Source: Enterococcus sp. DIV0212c | GTDB taxonomy: Bacteria; Bacillota; Bacilli; Lactobacillales; Enterococcaceae | NCBI RefSeq assembly: GCF_017377505.1 | Contig: NZ_JAFREN010000017.1 | Location: forward strand, 1-58,203 | Length of the DNA stretch: 58,203 nt | Reading direction: 5' to 3' | Part shown: positions 28,826-37,586 of the stretch, in pieces | Position numbering within the stretch: the stretch's first letter is position 1 | Layout of the letters: each line of letters opens with the position of its first letter | Notes under the pieces: model-generated | The model's database searches: none | Told to the model about the DNA's origin: nothing | Seen by the model: only the letters and a program-made list of their open reading frames with translations | Position numbers and translations under genes: made by a program

Positions 28826-30157
28826 ATGAAAAAAATTGTGATTGTAGGTGGAAATCACGGAGGTATTGCTGCGGCAAATACAATTGTTGATCATTCAGAC
28901 AATAAAGTAACTATCTTTGAAAAATCTAATCGAATCAGTTATTTAGGTTGTGGCAGTGCTTTATGGTTGGGGGAACAAATTGACGAACCAGAATCACTGT
29001 TCTACACATCGAAAGAAGGGTTACAACAAAAAGGAATTGAAGTTAATCTAGAGACTGTAGTAGAAAAAATCGATTTTGAACAAAAATTAGTTTTTGTATC
29101 AAATGTGCACAAAAGATGGCAAGAACCATATGATGAACTGATTTTAGCGACAGGTTCAATTCCGATTTTACCATCGTTACCAGGAATAAAAAGCAAAAAT
29201 ATTCAGTGTATCAAGTCATTCGATGAAGCAGTGTATGCCAATCAAATTCTAGAAGACGAATCTATCAAAAATATTGCTGTAGTTGGTGCTGGCTATATTG
29301 GAGTAGAGATGGCAGAAGCTTGTAAACGTCGAGGAAAAAATGTTCGACTTTTCGATGCAGCTTCGACATGTCTAAGTGGCTATTATGACAAAGAATTTTC
29401 TGATATGATGGCTAAAAACATGGAAGAAAGAGGAGTTAAAGGACAATTTAATGAAAAAATTAGTGAGTTTAAAAGCAACGAGTCAGGTCATGTTGAAAAA
29501 TTAGTGACTGATAAAGGTGAGTATGCGATAGACTTCGTTTTTTTAGCAGTGGGGTTCAAACCAAACAACTTACTTGGAAAAGAACAGTTAGCGTTATTTA
29601 AAAACGGTGCATATCTTGTAGATAGATGCCAACAAACCAGTCAGAAACATGTATATGCGATTGGTGATTGTAGCACGATTTTAAATAATACCACAGGCGA
29701 AACAGATTATATCGCTTTGGCAACAAATGCCGTTCGTAGTGGTGTGGTTGCTGGTTCTAATGCGAGTGGTATTCAAATAGAAACTGCAGGGGTTCAGGGT
29801 TCAAATGGTATTTCAATTTTTGGCTTAAATTTATTTTCAACGGGCTGGACATATAAAAAAGCAAAACAGCAAAATCCAGACGCAGCCTACGTTGAGCACC
29901 AAGATTATCAAAAACCTTTATTTATGAAATCTGAAAATGAACCAGTGACATTACGTATTGTTTACGATAAAAAAACGCGTAGAATCCTAGGTGCTCAGCT
30001 TGCTTCAAGATTGGATGTTTCAGCAATGACCCATGTTTTTTCTTTGGCAATTCAGGAACAGTTATCTATCGATAAATTGAAGTTGTTGGATATATTTTTT
30101 TTACCCCATTTTAATACACCATATAATTATTTAACAATGGCGGCATTAAAAGCTTAA
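28826..30157 (+). CDS. nox: NADH oxidase / CoA-disulfide-reductase-like flavoenzyme
   Basis: This 443-residue pyridine nucleotide-disulfide oxidoreductase has an FAD-binding GGNHGGIAAAN motif near the N-terminus, a single redox cysteine in YLGCGSALW (position 43), a second NAD-binding GAGYIGVEMAE and a C-terminal dimerisation domain. The single-cysteine arrangement fits Nox and CoA-disulfide reductases. In this operon it could re-oxidise NADH or cope with oxygen. AAGGAG lies 13 bases before ATG 28826. Confidence 0.88.
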   Translation: MKKIVIVGGNHGGIAAANTIVDHSDNKVTIFEKSNRISYLGCGSALWLGEQIDEPESLFYTSKEGLQQKGIEVNLETVVEKIDFEQKLVFVSNVHKRWQEPYDELILATGSIPILPSLPGIKSKNIQCIKSFDEAVYANQILEDESIKNIAVVGAGYIGVEMAEACKRRGKNVRLFDAASTCLSGYYDKEFSDMMAKNMEERGVKGQFNEKISEFKSNESGHVEKLVTDKGEYAIDFVFLAVGFKPNNLLGKEQLALFKNGAYLVDRCQQTSQKHVYAIGDCSTILNNTTGETDYIALATNAVRSGVVAGSNASGIQIETAGVQGSNGISIFGLNLFSTGWTYKKAKQQNPDAAYVEHQDYQKPLFMKSENEPVTLRIVYDKKTRRILGAQLASRLDVSAMTHVFSLAIQEQLSIDKLKLLDIFFLPHFNTPYNYLTMAALKA

Positions 30158-30158
30158 A

Positions 30159-30186
30159 TTGCAGAAAATGTTATTTATGTTATACT
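30159..30186 (+). promoter_or_regulatory. internal promoter for the sensor/regulator/metK genes
   Basis: TTGCAG (30159-30164), 16 bp, then TATACT (30181-30186) with an extended TG motif. It lies 40 bp before the sensor start, so the three distal genes can be made without the main operon. Confidence 0.65.
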
Positions 30187-30225
30187 CTAAGTATGACAAA
30201 AATGTATTGAAAAGGAGCAAATTGT

Positions 30226-31383
30226 GTGGAAAATGTTTATTTAACTGTCTACACCAGCTCAGAACTTTCTCAACAAACTGTTGAGCAGTCTCAGGAATTG
30301 TTGAAAAGGTTTCCATTTAAGGTGCGTACGCATTTTCAAGCTTTCGATAAAGGAAATTCAACGGTCGATGAAGCCAACCAAAGTTTTTGTAAACGATCAA
30401 CGGATTGTTCTTCTTGTCCTTCCAGCAGTGGTATTTTTAGGAAAAAGAAAATCACCCCATATTGCCATCGTTGTAGTTATGGATTAAGTAAGTTTGTTTA
30501 TCCGTTTCAATACTGCGGAAACGAGCGTGGTCTGCTGATTTTCGGCCCGTTCTTTAAAGATGAGACAGATATCAATTTATTGATCATATCTGATATCGAT
30601 AAAGCTGGTGCAAATGAAAGAATCAATGTCTTACATCTTTTTGAAGAGGATGATTTAGAAAAAGTAGAGAATTTTGCTTCAGTGTTTGCCGCTTTTTTAT
30701 CTCAAACTTTGACAATGGAAAAATTAAAAAAAGAGAAGCAGAAGACGGAAAATAATTTAAAAATTTTATCACAAAAAATTGAGCATATAGAAAATCAGGA
30801 CAATATCAAAGGGCTGACACCTTATTTTGTATTTAATTCACTCACTACATTAGCAAGGTTAGCCCATTTTAATGAAAATCCTGAACTGGAAGAAGCCGTT
30901 TATAAATTATCTAGTGTGATTCGTTATAATTATCAATCGCAAAATCACTGTATTTCTTTAAAAGAAGCATTTAGTTATTTAAGTAATTACTTGGAAATCA
31001 GCACAACTAAATTTGCCAATCGTTTATCGTATCAAGTGAATCTTCCCTTCGAGTTGGTAGATTACCGTATACCTGTGATGACTCTGATTCCAATTGTAGA
31101 AAAATTATTAGAAACTAGATTGCCGAAATACGGGGATGATTGTTTTCTGTTATTTACAGTGGCTGAAATGAACAGAACTATTGTGATTACTATTCAAGAG
31201 AAAATTGTCTCGAAAAGAAAAAGAGCGTGTGTTATAGAAGATGAGTTTCAGCAAGTGATCGCCAAAAGTAATGAAAGATTGATTGAATTGTTAGGGGATC
31301 AAGCCCATGTTCAACTAGTAGAAACGTTAAATGAATTAGCTGTAGAGGTTATGATTCCAGCATCAAAAGGATTAACAGTATAA
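30226..31383 (+). CDS. PocR-domain sensor with degenerate histidine-kinase region
   Basis: This 385-residue soluble protein has an N-terminal PocR ligand domain (about 10-160) with six cysteines (C55, C61, C64, C80, C83, C97) that could bind metal. A coiled coil (about 163-195) and a LytS/YesM-type kinase region follow. The phosphorylation motif, normally PHFLFN, reads TPYFVFN, with tyrosine at 200 in place of histidine. The N box has EK instead of EN and no DxGxG is seen. It probably cannot autophosphorylate and may signal to the adjacent regulator by contact. GTG 30226 lies eight bases after AAAGGAG. Confidence 0.85.
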   Translation: MENVYLTVYTSSELSQQTVEQSQELLKRFPFKVRTHFQAFDKGNSTVDEANQSFCKRSTDCSSCPSSSGIFRKKKITPYCHRCSYGLSKFVYPFQYCGNERGLLIFGPFFKDETDINLLIISDIDKAGANERINVLHLFEEDDLEKVENFASVFAAFLSQTLTMEKLKKEKQKTENNLKILSQKIEHIENQDNIKGLTPYFVFNSLTTLARLAHFNENPELEEAVYKLSSVIRYNYQSQNHCISLKEAFSYLSNYLEISTTKFANRLSYQVNLPFELVDYRIPVMTLIPIVEKLLETRLPKYGDDCFLLFTVAEMNRTIVITIQEKIVSKRKRACVIEDEFQQVIAKSNERLIELLGDQAHVQLVETLNELAVEVMIPASKGLTV

Positions 31384-31399
31384 CCAGAGGATGACGTAC

Positions 31400-32134
31400 A
31401 TGAAAAATATAATGATTGTGGAAGAAGATGAATTAGAACGAAAATTTATAAAAGAAATTATAAAAGAAAATTATCAACGTGAGAATCTAAATGTAGTCGA
31501 GGTACAAAATGGAACGGAAGCATTAAAGAAAGCTAGAGTGTTTCAACCAGAATTAGTTGTGATGGATATTGAAGTAGCTGGCGTTAATGGATTAGAATTA
31601 CAAAAAGAAATGCTGCAGATCAAACCAACGATTTACACAATTTGGACCTCTATTTATTCAAATTTTGATTTGTTAAGCCAGGGATTGACTTATAATATTC
31701 GCGGGTACTTGTTGAAACCTTATACCAAAACACAAATAATGCAACATTTGGACAAATTTATGACACGCAAGAAAAAATATACCCTTTCAGAAAGTTACAA
31801 CAAGCAATTTAGTGAAGGAATCAATAAAGCAATCCAATTTATCAAGAAAAATTTCAAACAAAAAACAACGATTGATGATATTGCCAATCATGTTTATTTG
31901 AATCCGCAATATTTTGGGCGATTATTTCGAAAAGAACTAGGAATCAGTGTGAATGATTATGTTAACTTATTAAAAATTGAAGAATCTTGTCGTCTTTTGC
32001 ACGAGACAGATTTACCATTATATCGAATTGCAACAGAAGTCGGATTTGCAGATTCTTCATACTTTACGAGAGTTTTTACGAAACACATGAAAATGACTCC
32101 TCATGAATATCGTAAGCGAGAAGCTGTTAAATAG
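31400..32134 (+). CDS. AraC-type response regulator (YesN-like)
   Basis: This 244-residue protein has an N-terminal receiver domain with acidic residues EED near position 9, phospho-acceptor aspartate in VVMDIEVAG, the switch Thr/Ser in TIWTS and lysine in LLKPYT. The C-terminal AraC domain (about 145-244) has two helix-turn-helix units (TIDDIANHVYLNPQYFGRLF and IATEVGFADSSYFTRVF). It is the likely activator of the cut operon on a choline signal. ATG 31400 is preferred, since AGAGG abuts the ATG at 31391. Confidence 0.92.
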   Translation: MKNIMIVEEDELERKFIKEIIKENYQRENLNVVEVQNGTEALKKARVFQPELVVMDIEVAGVNGLELQKEMLQIKPTIYTIWTSIYSNFDLLSQGLTYNIRGYLLKPYTKTQIMQHLDKFMTRKKKYTLSESYNKQFSEGINKAIQFIKKNFKQKTTIDDIANHVYLNPQYFGRLFRKELGISVNDYVNLLKIEESCRLLHETDLPLYRIATEVGFADSSYFTRVFTKHMKMTPHEYRKREAVK

Positions 32135-32143
32135 GAAATGGTG

Positions 32144-33277
32144 ATGGTAATGTCAGAACAATATTATACGTCTGAAGCGGTAACGATTGGTCATCCAGAT
32201 AAAGTGTGTGATCAAATTAGTGATGGTATTTTAGATGCCTATTTGTCGCAAGATTGTAAAAGTCATGTAGCATGTGAGGTATTGATTACAGAAAACACTC
32301 TTGTTTTGGCCGGTGAAATCACAAGTCAAGTTTCGATAAATGAAGAAGAAATTGCTCGAAAGATCCTCGAAAAAATTGGTTATGTTTCCGTTGAGAGTGG
32401 TTTTGACTGCTATAAAGGCCAAGTTATCAATTTAATCAGAAATCAATCTCCAGACATTAAACAGGCAGTTTCAAAAGATGAGTTAGGCGCTGGAGATCAA
32501 GGAATGATGTTTGGATATGCGACGTCAGAGACGGATACATTTTTACCTTTGCCTTTTGTTTTAGCGAATCATTTAGTGGAAAGATTAACAGAATTAAGAA
32601 ATAAAGGAATTTGTTCTTATTTACGACCAGACGGGAAAGCACAAGTGACAATGTGCTATCGAGATGGTCAACCAGAAACCGTCACGGCTGTTGTCATCAG
32701 TGCACAACACAGTCCTTATGTAACGAATGAGACCATCAGACAAGAGTTAGAGCATCTAGTGATTAGACAAGTGATTCCTTCAAAGTGGCTGACAGATAAG
32801 ACAGAATTTTACATCAATCCTTCTGGTCGATTTATAATCGGTGGACCTAAAGGGGATACTGGTTTGACTGGTAGAAAAGTTATTATCGATACCTACGGAG
32901 GTTTTGCTAAACATGGCGGAGGTGCTTTTTCTGGAAAGGATCCAACAAAAGTCGATCGATCAGGTGCTTATATGGCTCGTTATTTAGCTAAGAATATCGT
33001 TGCAGCGGGGTATGCAGATCGATGTGAAGTCGGGTTATCTTATGGAATTGGTTTAACCCAACCGTTATCTATAAATATAGAAACCTTTAACACTGGGAAA
33101 ATTGCCCAAGAAAGTATCCGTTCGATGATCGTGAATGCTGTTGATCTAAGCCCATCAGGTATTATTCAGCATTTAAAGTTGGATCGTCCAGTATATTATA
33201 AAACAGCAAGTCAAGGTCACTTTGGCAAAGACTGTTATACTTGGGAGCAAATCGATCAAGAGCAATTGTTTTCCTAA
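32144..33277 (+). CDS. metK: S-adenosylmethionine synthetase of the cut locus
   Basis: This enzyme of about 377 residues makes SAM from methionine and ATP. Conserved motifs are present: GHPDKVCDQISD, GAGDQGMMFGYA, and GGAFSGKDPTKVDRSGAY. GHPDKVCDQ differs from the usual GHPDKIADQ, suggesting a divergent paralogue rather than the housekeeping copy. CutD consumes SAM, which explains the location. Several in-frame starts exist (32138, 32144, 32150); 32144 is best spaced from AGGA. Confidence 0.92.
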   Translation: MVMSEQYYTSEAVTIGHPDKVCDQISDGILDAYLSQDCKSHVACEVLITENTLVLAGEITSQVSINEEEIARKILEKIGYVSVESGFDCYKGQVINLIRNQSPDIKQAVSKDELGAGDQGMMFGYATSETDTFLPLPFVLANHLVERLTELRNKGICSYLRPDGKAQVTMCYRDGQPETVTAVVISAQHSPYVTNETIRQELEHLVIRQVIPSKWLTDKTEFYINPSGRFIIGGPKGDTGLTGRKVIIDTYGGFAKHGGGAFSGKDPTKVDRSGAYMARYLAKNIVAAGYADRCEVGLSYGIGLTQPLSINIETFNTGKIAQESIRSMIVNAVDLSPSGIIQHLKLDRPVYYKTASQGHFGKDCYTWEQIDQEQLFS

Positions 33278-33282
33278 TAAAA

Positions 33283-33321
33283 AGACATTTCAACGAGAGC
33301 TTGTGTTGAGATGTTTTTTTA
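33283..33321 (+). terminator. terminator of the cut locus
   Basis: The arms ACATTTCAAC (33285-33294) and GTTGAGATGT (33305-33314) are followed by seven T, directly after metK. Confidence 0.88.
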
Positions 33322-33437
33322 TTGGAATGATCAGGAAAAATAGATGCTGAAACTTAATAAAAAATAAGTCTATGCTATAATGAGAAAATAATAAATGAAT
33401 ATACTAATTTGCCTATAGAAAAGAGAGTGGATTAAAA

Positions 33438-33917
33438 ATGTGGAAAACAAAAGCAGAAAAGATCGCCGCTTACCAATTATTAGTACAACAGCAAGCCGCA
33501 ATCATTGAAATTGAACAGGATAAAATTGCTAACTTGGCCAATTCTTCAGCATTATTAGCAGATGCGCTCCCTAATACTGTTTTTGCAGGTTATTATTTAT
33601 TTGACGGAGAAGAGTTAGTCTTGGGGCCTTTCCAGGGAAAAGTTTCTTGTACAAGGATCAAAATGGGGAAAGGCGTTTGTGGAGAATCTGCTGAAAAACG
33701 TGAAACCTTAGTCGTTGAGGATGTCAAAAATCATAAAAACTATATTTCGTGTGATTCAGCTGCTCGGTCTGAAATTGTTGTACCAATGATCAAAGATGGT
33801 GTTTTGCTAGGTGTTTTGGATATTGATAGCGCAATAACACATGGATATGATAAAGTAGACCAAGAATATTTAGAAGAATTTGTTGCTGCACTTCTGCAAG
33901 GAACCGATTTTTCTTGA
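33438..33917 (+). CDS. msrC: free methionine-(R)-sulfoxide reductase, GAF-type
   Basis: This 159-residue GAF-domain enzyme reduces free methionine R-sulfoxide. Three cysteines, C71, C81 and C105, have spacings of 10 and 24, the same as the catalytic set of E. coli MsrC (84, 94, 118). The motifs GKGVCG and ARSEIVVP are conserved. It has its own promoter region (TATAAT at about 33376). Confidence 0.92.
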   Translation: MWKTKAEKIAAYQLLVQQQAAIIEIEQDKIANLANSSALLADALPNTVFAGYYLFDGEELVLGPFQGKVSCTRIKMGKGVCGESAEKRETLVVEDVKNHKNYISCDSAARSEIVVPMIKDGVLLGVLDIDSAITHGYDKVDQEYLEEFVAALLQGTDFS

Positions 33918-33992
33918 TAGATGAGCGTCCCTTTCGCTTAATCTATTTTTACGTGAGATAATCATAAAAAATAGGTAGAGAGGATGACTATC

Positions 33993-34415
33993 ATGTTAGA
34001 AGTATATTTGAATTTTAAAAACCAATCAGCTGATGCAATTGCGTTTTATGAAACTGTCTTTGATGTGAAAAGTGAAGGAATAATGACATTTGCTGATGCA
34101 CCAGAGGATCCTGAACATCCAACACCAGAAGCCTGGAAAGATTTGATTATCAATGCTTCAATGACAATTGAAGGTGTGCCAGTTATGTTTTCTGATGTGC
34201 CGGATGGCATGGGTTTGACACTTACTGAGGGAAATAATATCTCTTTGGTGATTAGTACAGGTGACGAAGCTAAAATCGATCGATTTTTTGCTCGTTTAGC
34301 TGAAGGTGGTAAGATTACAATGCCTCTAGGAGAAACATTTTGGTCTAAAAAATATGGGATGGTTATTGACAAATTTGGTATCAATTGGATGCTTAATTAT
34401 GATGCTGAAGCTTGA
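33993..34415 (+). CDS. VOC-superfamily protein, PhnB-like
   Basis: This 140-residue protein of the glyoxalase/bleomycin-resistance fold resembles PhnB-like proteins (LNFKNQSADAIAFYETVF, then FWSKKYGMVIDKFGINWML). Its biochemical role is not known. GAGAGG lies nine bases before ATG 33993; the ATG at 33984 abuts that site. Confidence 0.87.
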   Translation: MLEVYLNFKNQSADAIAFYETVFDVKSEGIMTFADAPEDPEHPTPEAWKDLIINASMTIEGVPVMFSDVPDGMGLTLTEGNNISLVISTGDEAKIDRFFARLAEGGKITMPLGETFWSKKYGMVIDKFGINWMLNYDAEA

Positions 34416-34446
34416 TTTAGTAATAAGAAAATAGCATAAGTAAGAG

Positions 34447-34491
34447 ATCATTAATGGATTTTGAGTTGCTGAATCCATTGATGATTTTTTA
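34447..34491 (+). terminator. terminator after the VOC gene
   Basis: Arms of 14 bp (34447-34460, ATCATTAATGGATT; 34472-34485) are followed by six T. Confidence 0.87.
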
Positions 34492-34589
34492 TGTATATCG
34501 AATTTTTTATCTAAGGAGAATAAAATCATTGTTTAATTTTTTTGAATTTTTGATATAATAATTTAGGAATTACCAGAGGAGGGAAGAGT

Positions 34590-34916
34590 GTGATTGGATA
34601 TTTGTATCTTTTTGTAGCGATAATAAGTGAAGTCATAGCAACAAACTTATTAAAAGCCACCGATGGATTTAGTAAATTATTACCCTCAGTAGAATGTTTG
34701 ATTGCTTATATCGTTTGTTTTTACAGCTTATCTAAAGCTATAAAATATATGCCATTAAATGTTGCCTATGCATTATGGGGTGCGGTTGGAATTATATTGA
34801 TCACAGTTTTTTCAGTAGTTTATTGGAAAGAACAAATCAATACGCCAACAGTGATTGGCATTGGATTCATTGTGATTGGCACAATTTTAGTAAACACGTT
34901 TGGAACAGGACATTGA
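34590..34916 (+). CDS. small multidrug resistance (SMR) family transporter
   Basis: This 108-residue protein has four membrane helices of the EmrE/QacE type. It carries the essential membrane glutamate (AIISEVIATNLLK) and the YALWGAVG and WKEQ signatures. Such pumps export cationic compounds. SMR genes also occur in some choline-lyase loci, but this one is separated from the cut operon by a terminator and two genes, so a link is only speculative. GTG 34590 follows GAGGAGGG. Confidence 0.9.
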   Translation: MIGYLYLFVAIISEVIATNLLKATDGFSKLLPSVECLIAYIVCFYSLSKAIKYMPLNVAYALWGAVGIILITVFSVVYWKEQINTPTVIGIGFIVIGTILVNTFGTGH

Positions 34917-35065
34917 TTTTTAAAAGCCAAGACTATTAATATAATTACTGTTTTTTGTGTTATTCTGTTCAGGTTAAAGGGTAAGATTTTAGCTCTTGAT
35001 CCTTTAAAACTCAAGAAAAATATGTTATACTAACAAAAGCGTATATTATGCTATTTAATCTTAAC

Positions 35066-35430
35066 GGGGACGTTACGGATTCGACAGGCATAGTTGAGCT
35101 TGAATCGCGTTTCGTAGGTTACGTCTACGTAAAAACGTTACAGTTAAATATAACTGCTAAAAACACAAACAATACTTTCGCTCTAGCTGCGTAAAAACAG
35201 CAGGTGAAGATCCTCCCGGCATCGCCCATGTGCTCGGGTAAGGGTCTCAAATTAAGTGGGATACGCTAAATTTTTCCGTCTGTAAAATTTAGAAGAGATC
35301 ATCAGACTAGCGAGAGTTTGGGCCTGTTATGCGGCATGAACTTTAGCGAAGCCTTAAAATAGTATGACTATGAACGTAGAAGTTTAAGTGACAATGTGTT
35401 TGGACGCGGGTTCGACTCCCGCCGTCTCCA
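35066..35430 (+). ncRNA. ssrA: tmRNA
   Basis: The ends GGGGACG and CGTCTCC pair as the tRNA-like acceptor, with a T arm (GGGTTCGACTCCC) near the 3' end. The tag ORF at 35156-35194 encodes AKNTNNTFALAA and a stop. Length is 365 nt. A likely promoter has TGTTATACT at about 35023-35031. CCA is not encoded. It rescues stalled ribosomes and tags the peptides for proteolysis. Confidence 0.97.
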
Positions 35431-35447
35431 TAATTTTTATGGGGACA

Positions 35448-35507
35448 GACAGTAGAAACGTTTATGTACAGAGGTTTGTACAGCGTTTCTACTGTCTATT
35501 TTTTTAC
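35448..35507 (+). terminator. terminator of tmRNA
   Basis: The 13-bp arms GACAGTAGAAACG (35448-35460) and CGTTTCTACTGTC (35484-35496) are followed by a T run. A smaller TGTACA pairing sits in the loop. Confidence 0.9.
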
Positions 35508-35521
35508 ATTGAATGCCATCA

Positions 35522-36018
35522 CTATAATTCTACATAATTAGCAAACAAAGCAGCAGTCTGTTCTTGTTTTTCCTTTGATAGATGGGCGTATATATTCATG
35601 GTATTTATCCCTAGTTTAAAATAGGGATTTTTTTACGTTATGCGCTATTACTTCAGAATACTTAGGGTTTTATCATCGATACTAATAACACGCTTAGAAT
35701 TGATGGTTTTCGGCTTCTGGATAATTAATTTGAGTCTTCGCCACGAGTTAATGCTTTGCTGACCGTTAAAGTTTTAGATTCAAAATTAATGTCATTCTAG
35801 GTATGCGCCAAGGCTTTCTTCTACAGTATTTTTATACTGCTCAATCCATTCGTCATATACCTCTTGATAGGTGATATATTCTTTTTTCTGCAGAACATTT
35901 TTCTCAAACTCTACTAAAATTTTATTTAGTTTTTTTGTGCCATTTTCTTAGTTTTGAAATTTTGTCTAGTTGTTTTTACGGGCTTTCTTGTCGTCTGATC
36001 GATGCCGAGATGGTGAGG
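35522..36018 (-). pseudogene. degraded tyrosine integrase next to tmRNA
   Basis: Minus-strand frames piece together an integrase in the right order. An AP2-like arm (LGIDQTTRKPVKTTRQNFK) is at about 36010-35935. An SAM-like segment (YITYQEVYDEWIEQYKNT) follows, then the start of the catalytic domain (DINFESKTLTVSKALTRGED) and, after a frameshift, LIIQKPKTINSKRVISIDD. The C-terminus is MNIYAHLSKEKQEQTAALFA with the tyrosine nucleophile (35599-35522). Frameshifts, stops and internal deletions inactivate it. Integrases often use tmRNA genes as attachment sites. Confidence 0.85.
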
Positions 36019-36023
36019 AATAT

Positions 36024-37076
36024 TTATTTAACCATTACACGGTTAAAAATACTGGAGAAATCATCGAATATTTTACTTTTAATTTCTTCTAAATTTCCAG
36101 GATCAATTAGATGTCGGTAAGACTCGAAGGAAGGTAATTTGCTTTCGAAATCGGTCAATCCAGATTCTATAAAAGTATCATCCCAATCGACATCCCCATT
36201 GTTTTTCCACATGTTGGCTTGATTTCGCTTTCTTTGAACTATTTTTTCTTTTTCAGTGATATAGAATTGTTCGACTTCCGAAATGTCTTTTTCGGTAAGA
36301 ATATTAGGATCAAGATACGTTTCTTCCTGTTTTGATTGACTTGTATTTTCTTTGGTAATATCTTTAATTTCCTTAGGTGTCCTAGAGAACCTTCGAACAG
36401 AATCAGACCCCACAAAAATTAATTCTAAGACGTCGCCGTGTTCAGGATCTTGGGTGATCCAGGCTGTAAAATCAGATTGACGTTGCACTTCATGAACAAA
36501 CTTTGTAGTATTCCCTTCTTGTATAACTTCGCTAGTTTCAATTGCTCCGGAAGTAGTCTTAGTAAAGTTCATGCGATTTAAACCATCAATTTCATACCAC
36601 TGACCTAAAAATTGAGCGGGGGTAATATTCGTTGTTTTCTGTTTTACTTCGCTTGTTGTGCTATCTGTAACGATTTCAGCTGAACTCGCTTTTGTAGTTT
36701 CTTTTTTGTTCAAATCTTCGCCATTAACTAAAAGGGACATAATTTCAGGAGTAGATTTTTCTTTTCCGTCCCATTTAAAAATGGCTTTAATTCCTTTAGC
36801 TTTCGAATCATTTTTTGATACTATCCATTTTTTATAATTCTTCTCTTTTTTCAATTGGATATCCCATTTATTATCTTTTTTTTCAAAGGCTACTTTTTTA
36901 GAATTCAATTCGCTGGTTACTAATTTAACTAATTTATCTTTTTGCGCCTTCTTTGGTTCTTTTTCAACTGAAGAAGTCTCGGTGGCTGTTTTTTTCGAAG
37001 TCTCCGCCTCTTTAGTTGTCCCGCTACATCCAGATAGTAGCAATAGTAAAGCCGTAATCCCAATTAACTTTTTCAT
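36024..37076 (-). CDS. putative lipoprotein, 350 residues
   Basis: The protein begins MKKLIGITALLLLLSGCSG, with lipobox LSGC, so it should be anchored outside the membrane. A Lys/Glu/Thr-rich spacer is followed by a region with FLGQWYEIDG...MNFTKTTSG and a helical C-terminal part. No family is recognised. ATG 37076 is chosen because CGAGGG lies seven bases ahead; an upstream in-frame ATG at 37097 has no ribosome site. The 3' end abuts the integrase remnant. Upstream, 37098-37387 is AT-rich with no signal I can support. Confidence 0.82.
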   Translation of the reverse strand: MKKLIGITALLLLLSGCSGTTKEAETSKKTATETSSVEKEPKKAQKDKLVKLVTSELNSKKVAFEKKDNKWDIQLKKEKNYKKWIVSKNDSKAKGIKAIFKWDGKEKSTPEIMSLLVNGEDLNKKETTKASSAEIVTDSTTSEVKQKTTNITPAQFLGQWYEIDGLNRMNFTKTTSGAIETSEVIQEGNTTKFVHEVQRQSDFTAWITQDPEHGDVLELIFVGSDSVRRFSRTPKEIKDITKENTSQSKQEETYLDPNILTEKDISEVEQFYITEKEKIVQRKRNQANMWKNNGDVDWDDTFIESGLTDFESKLPSFESYRHLIDPGNLEEIKSKIFDDFSSIFNRVMVK

Positions 37077-37387
37077 TTTCATCCCTCGCTTTAACATGTT
37101 ATTTTTAACAATATGATTATATCGCTATCAAAGATGGTTGTCTATGCCGATTATTAGAACAAACTTGAATAGTGCACAAACAAGAATATACATCGTGGTT
37201 AAGGTTGTTAACAATAATGGGTATCATTCATCGATATTCTAAGAAATTTAGATAAAAAAATATAATTTTTGGATTTTCTAGTAATTATACTATGTGGAAA
37301 AACATACATTACATAGAAAGAAGTTTTTAAGATAAGGGACAGGAAAAAACATAGTTTGCCGCAAAAATATTTAAGATATATTCACAT

Positions 37388-37586
37388 GATAACAATGTTG
37401 AGCAATATCGCTTGGCGCGTAATATATCGTAAAAAGAATTGGTCTAACAAGTAGAAGCGTTAAACCAAAAAAGATTTGGTGGAAAGTTTACGGTATCCCA
37501 ACAAACAATAAACGCATCGTTATGAAGCAAGTTTCAGGCTGATTATGCTGATTGCTGAAGTTCTTAAAGAAGAGAGTGAAAAATAA
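37388..37586 (+). pseudogene. degraded XRE/Cro-type HTH regulator
   Basis: One frame reads NNVEQYRLARNIS, stop, KELV, stop, QVEALNQ...TVSQQTINA. After a +1 shift it continues RYEASFRLIMLIAEVLKEES and a stop. Together they match small phage-type HTH proteins (Q-Q-T-I-N recognition helix). Two in-frame stops and a frameshift show it is broken. Confidence 0.75.

Noticed and set aside
34590..34916. SMR pump as part of the cut operon for trimethylamine export
   Set aside because: A terminator and two unrelated genes separate it from metK, so the link is only positional.
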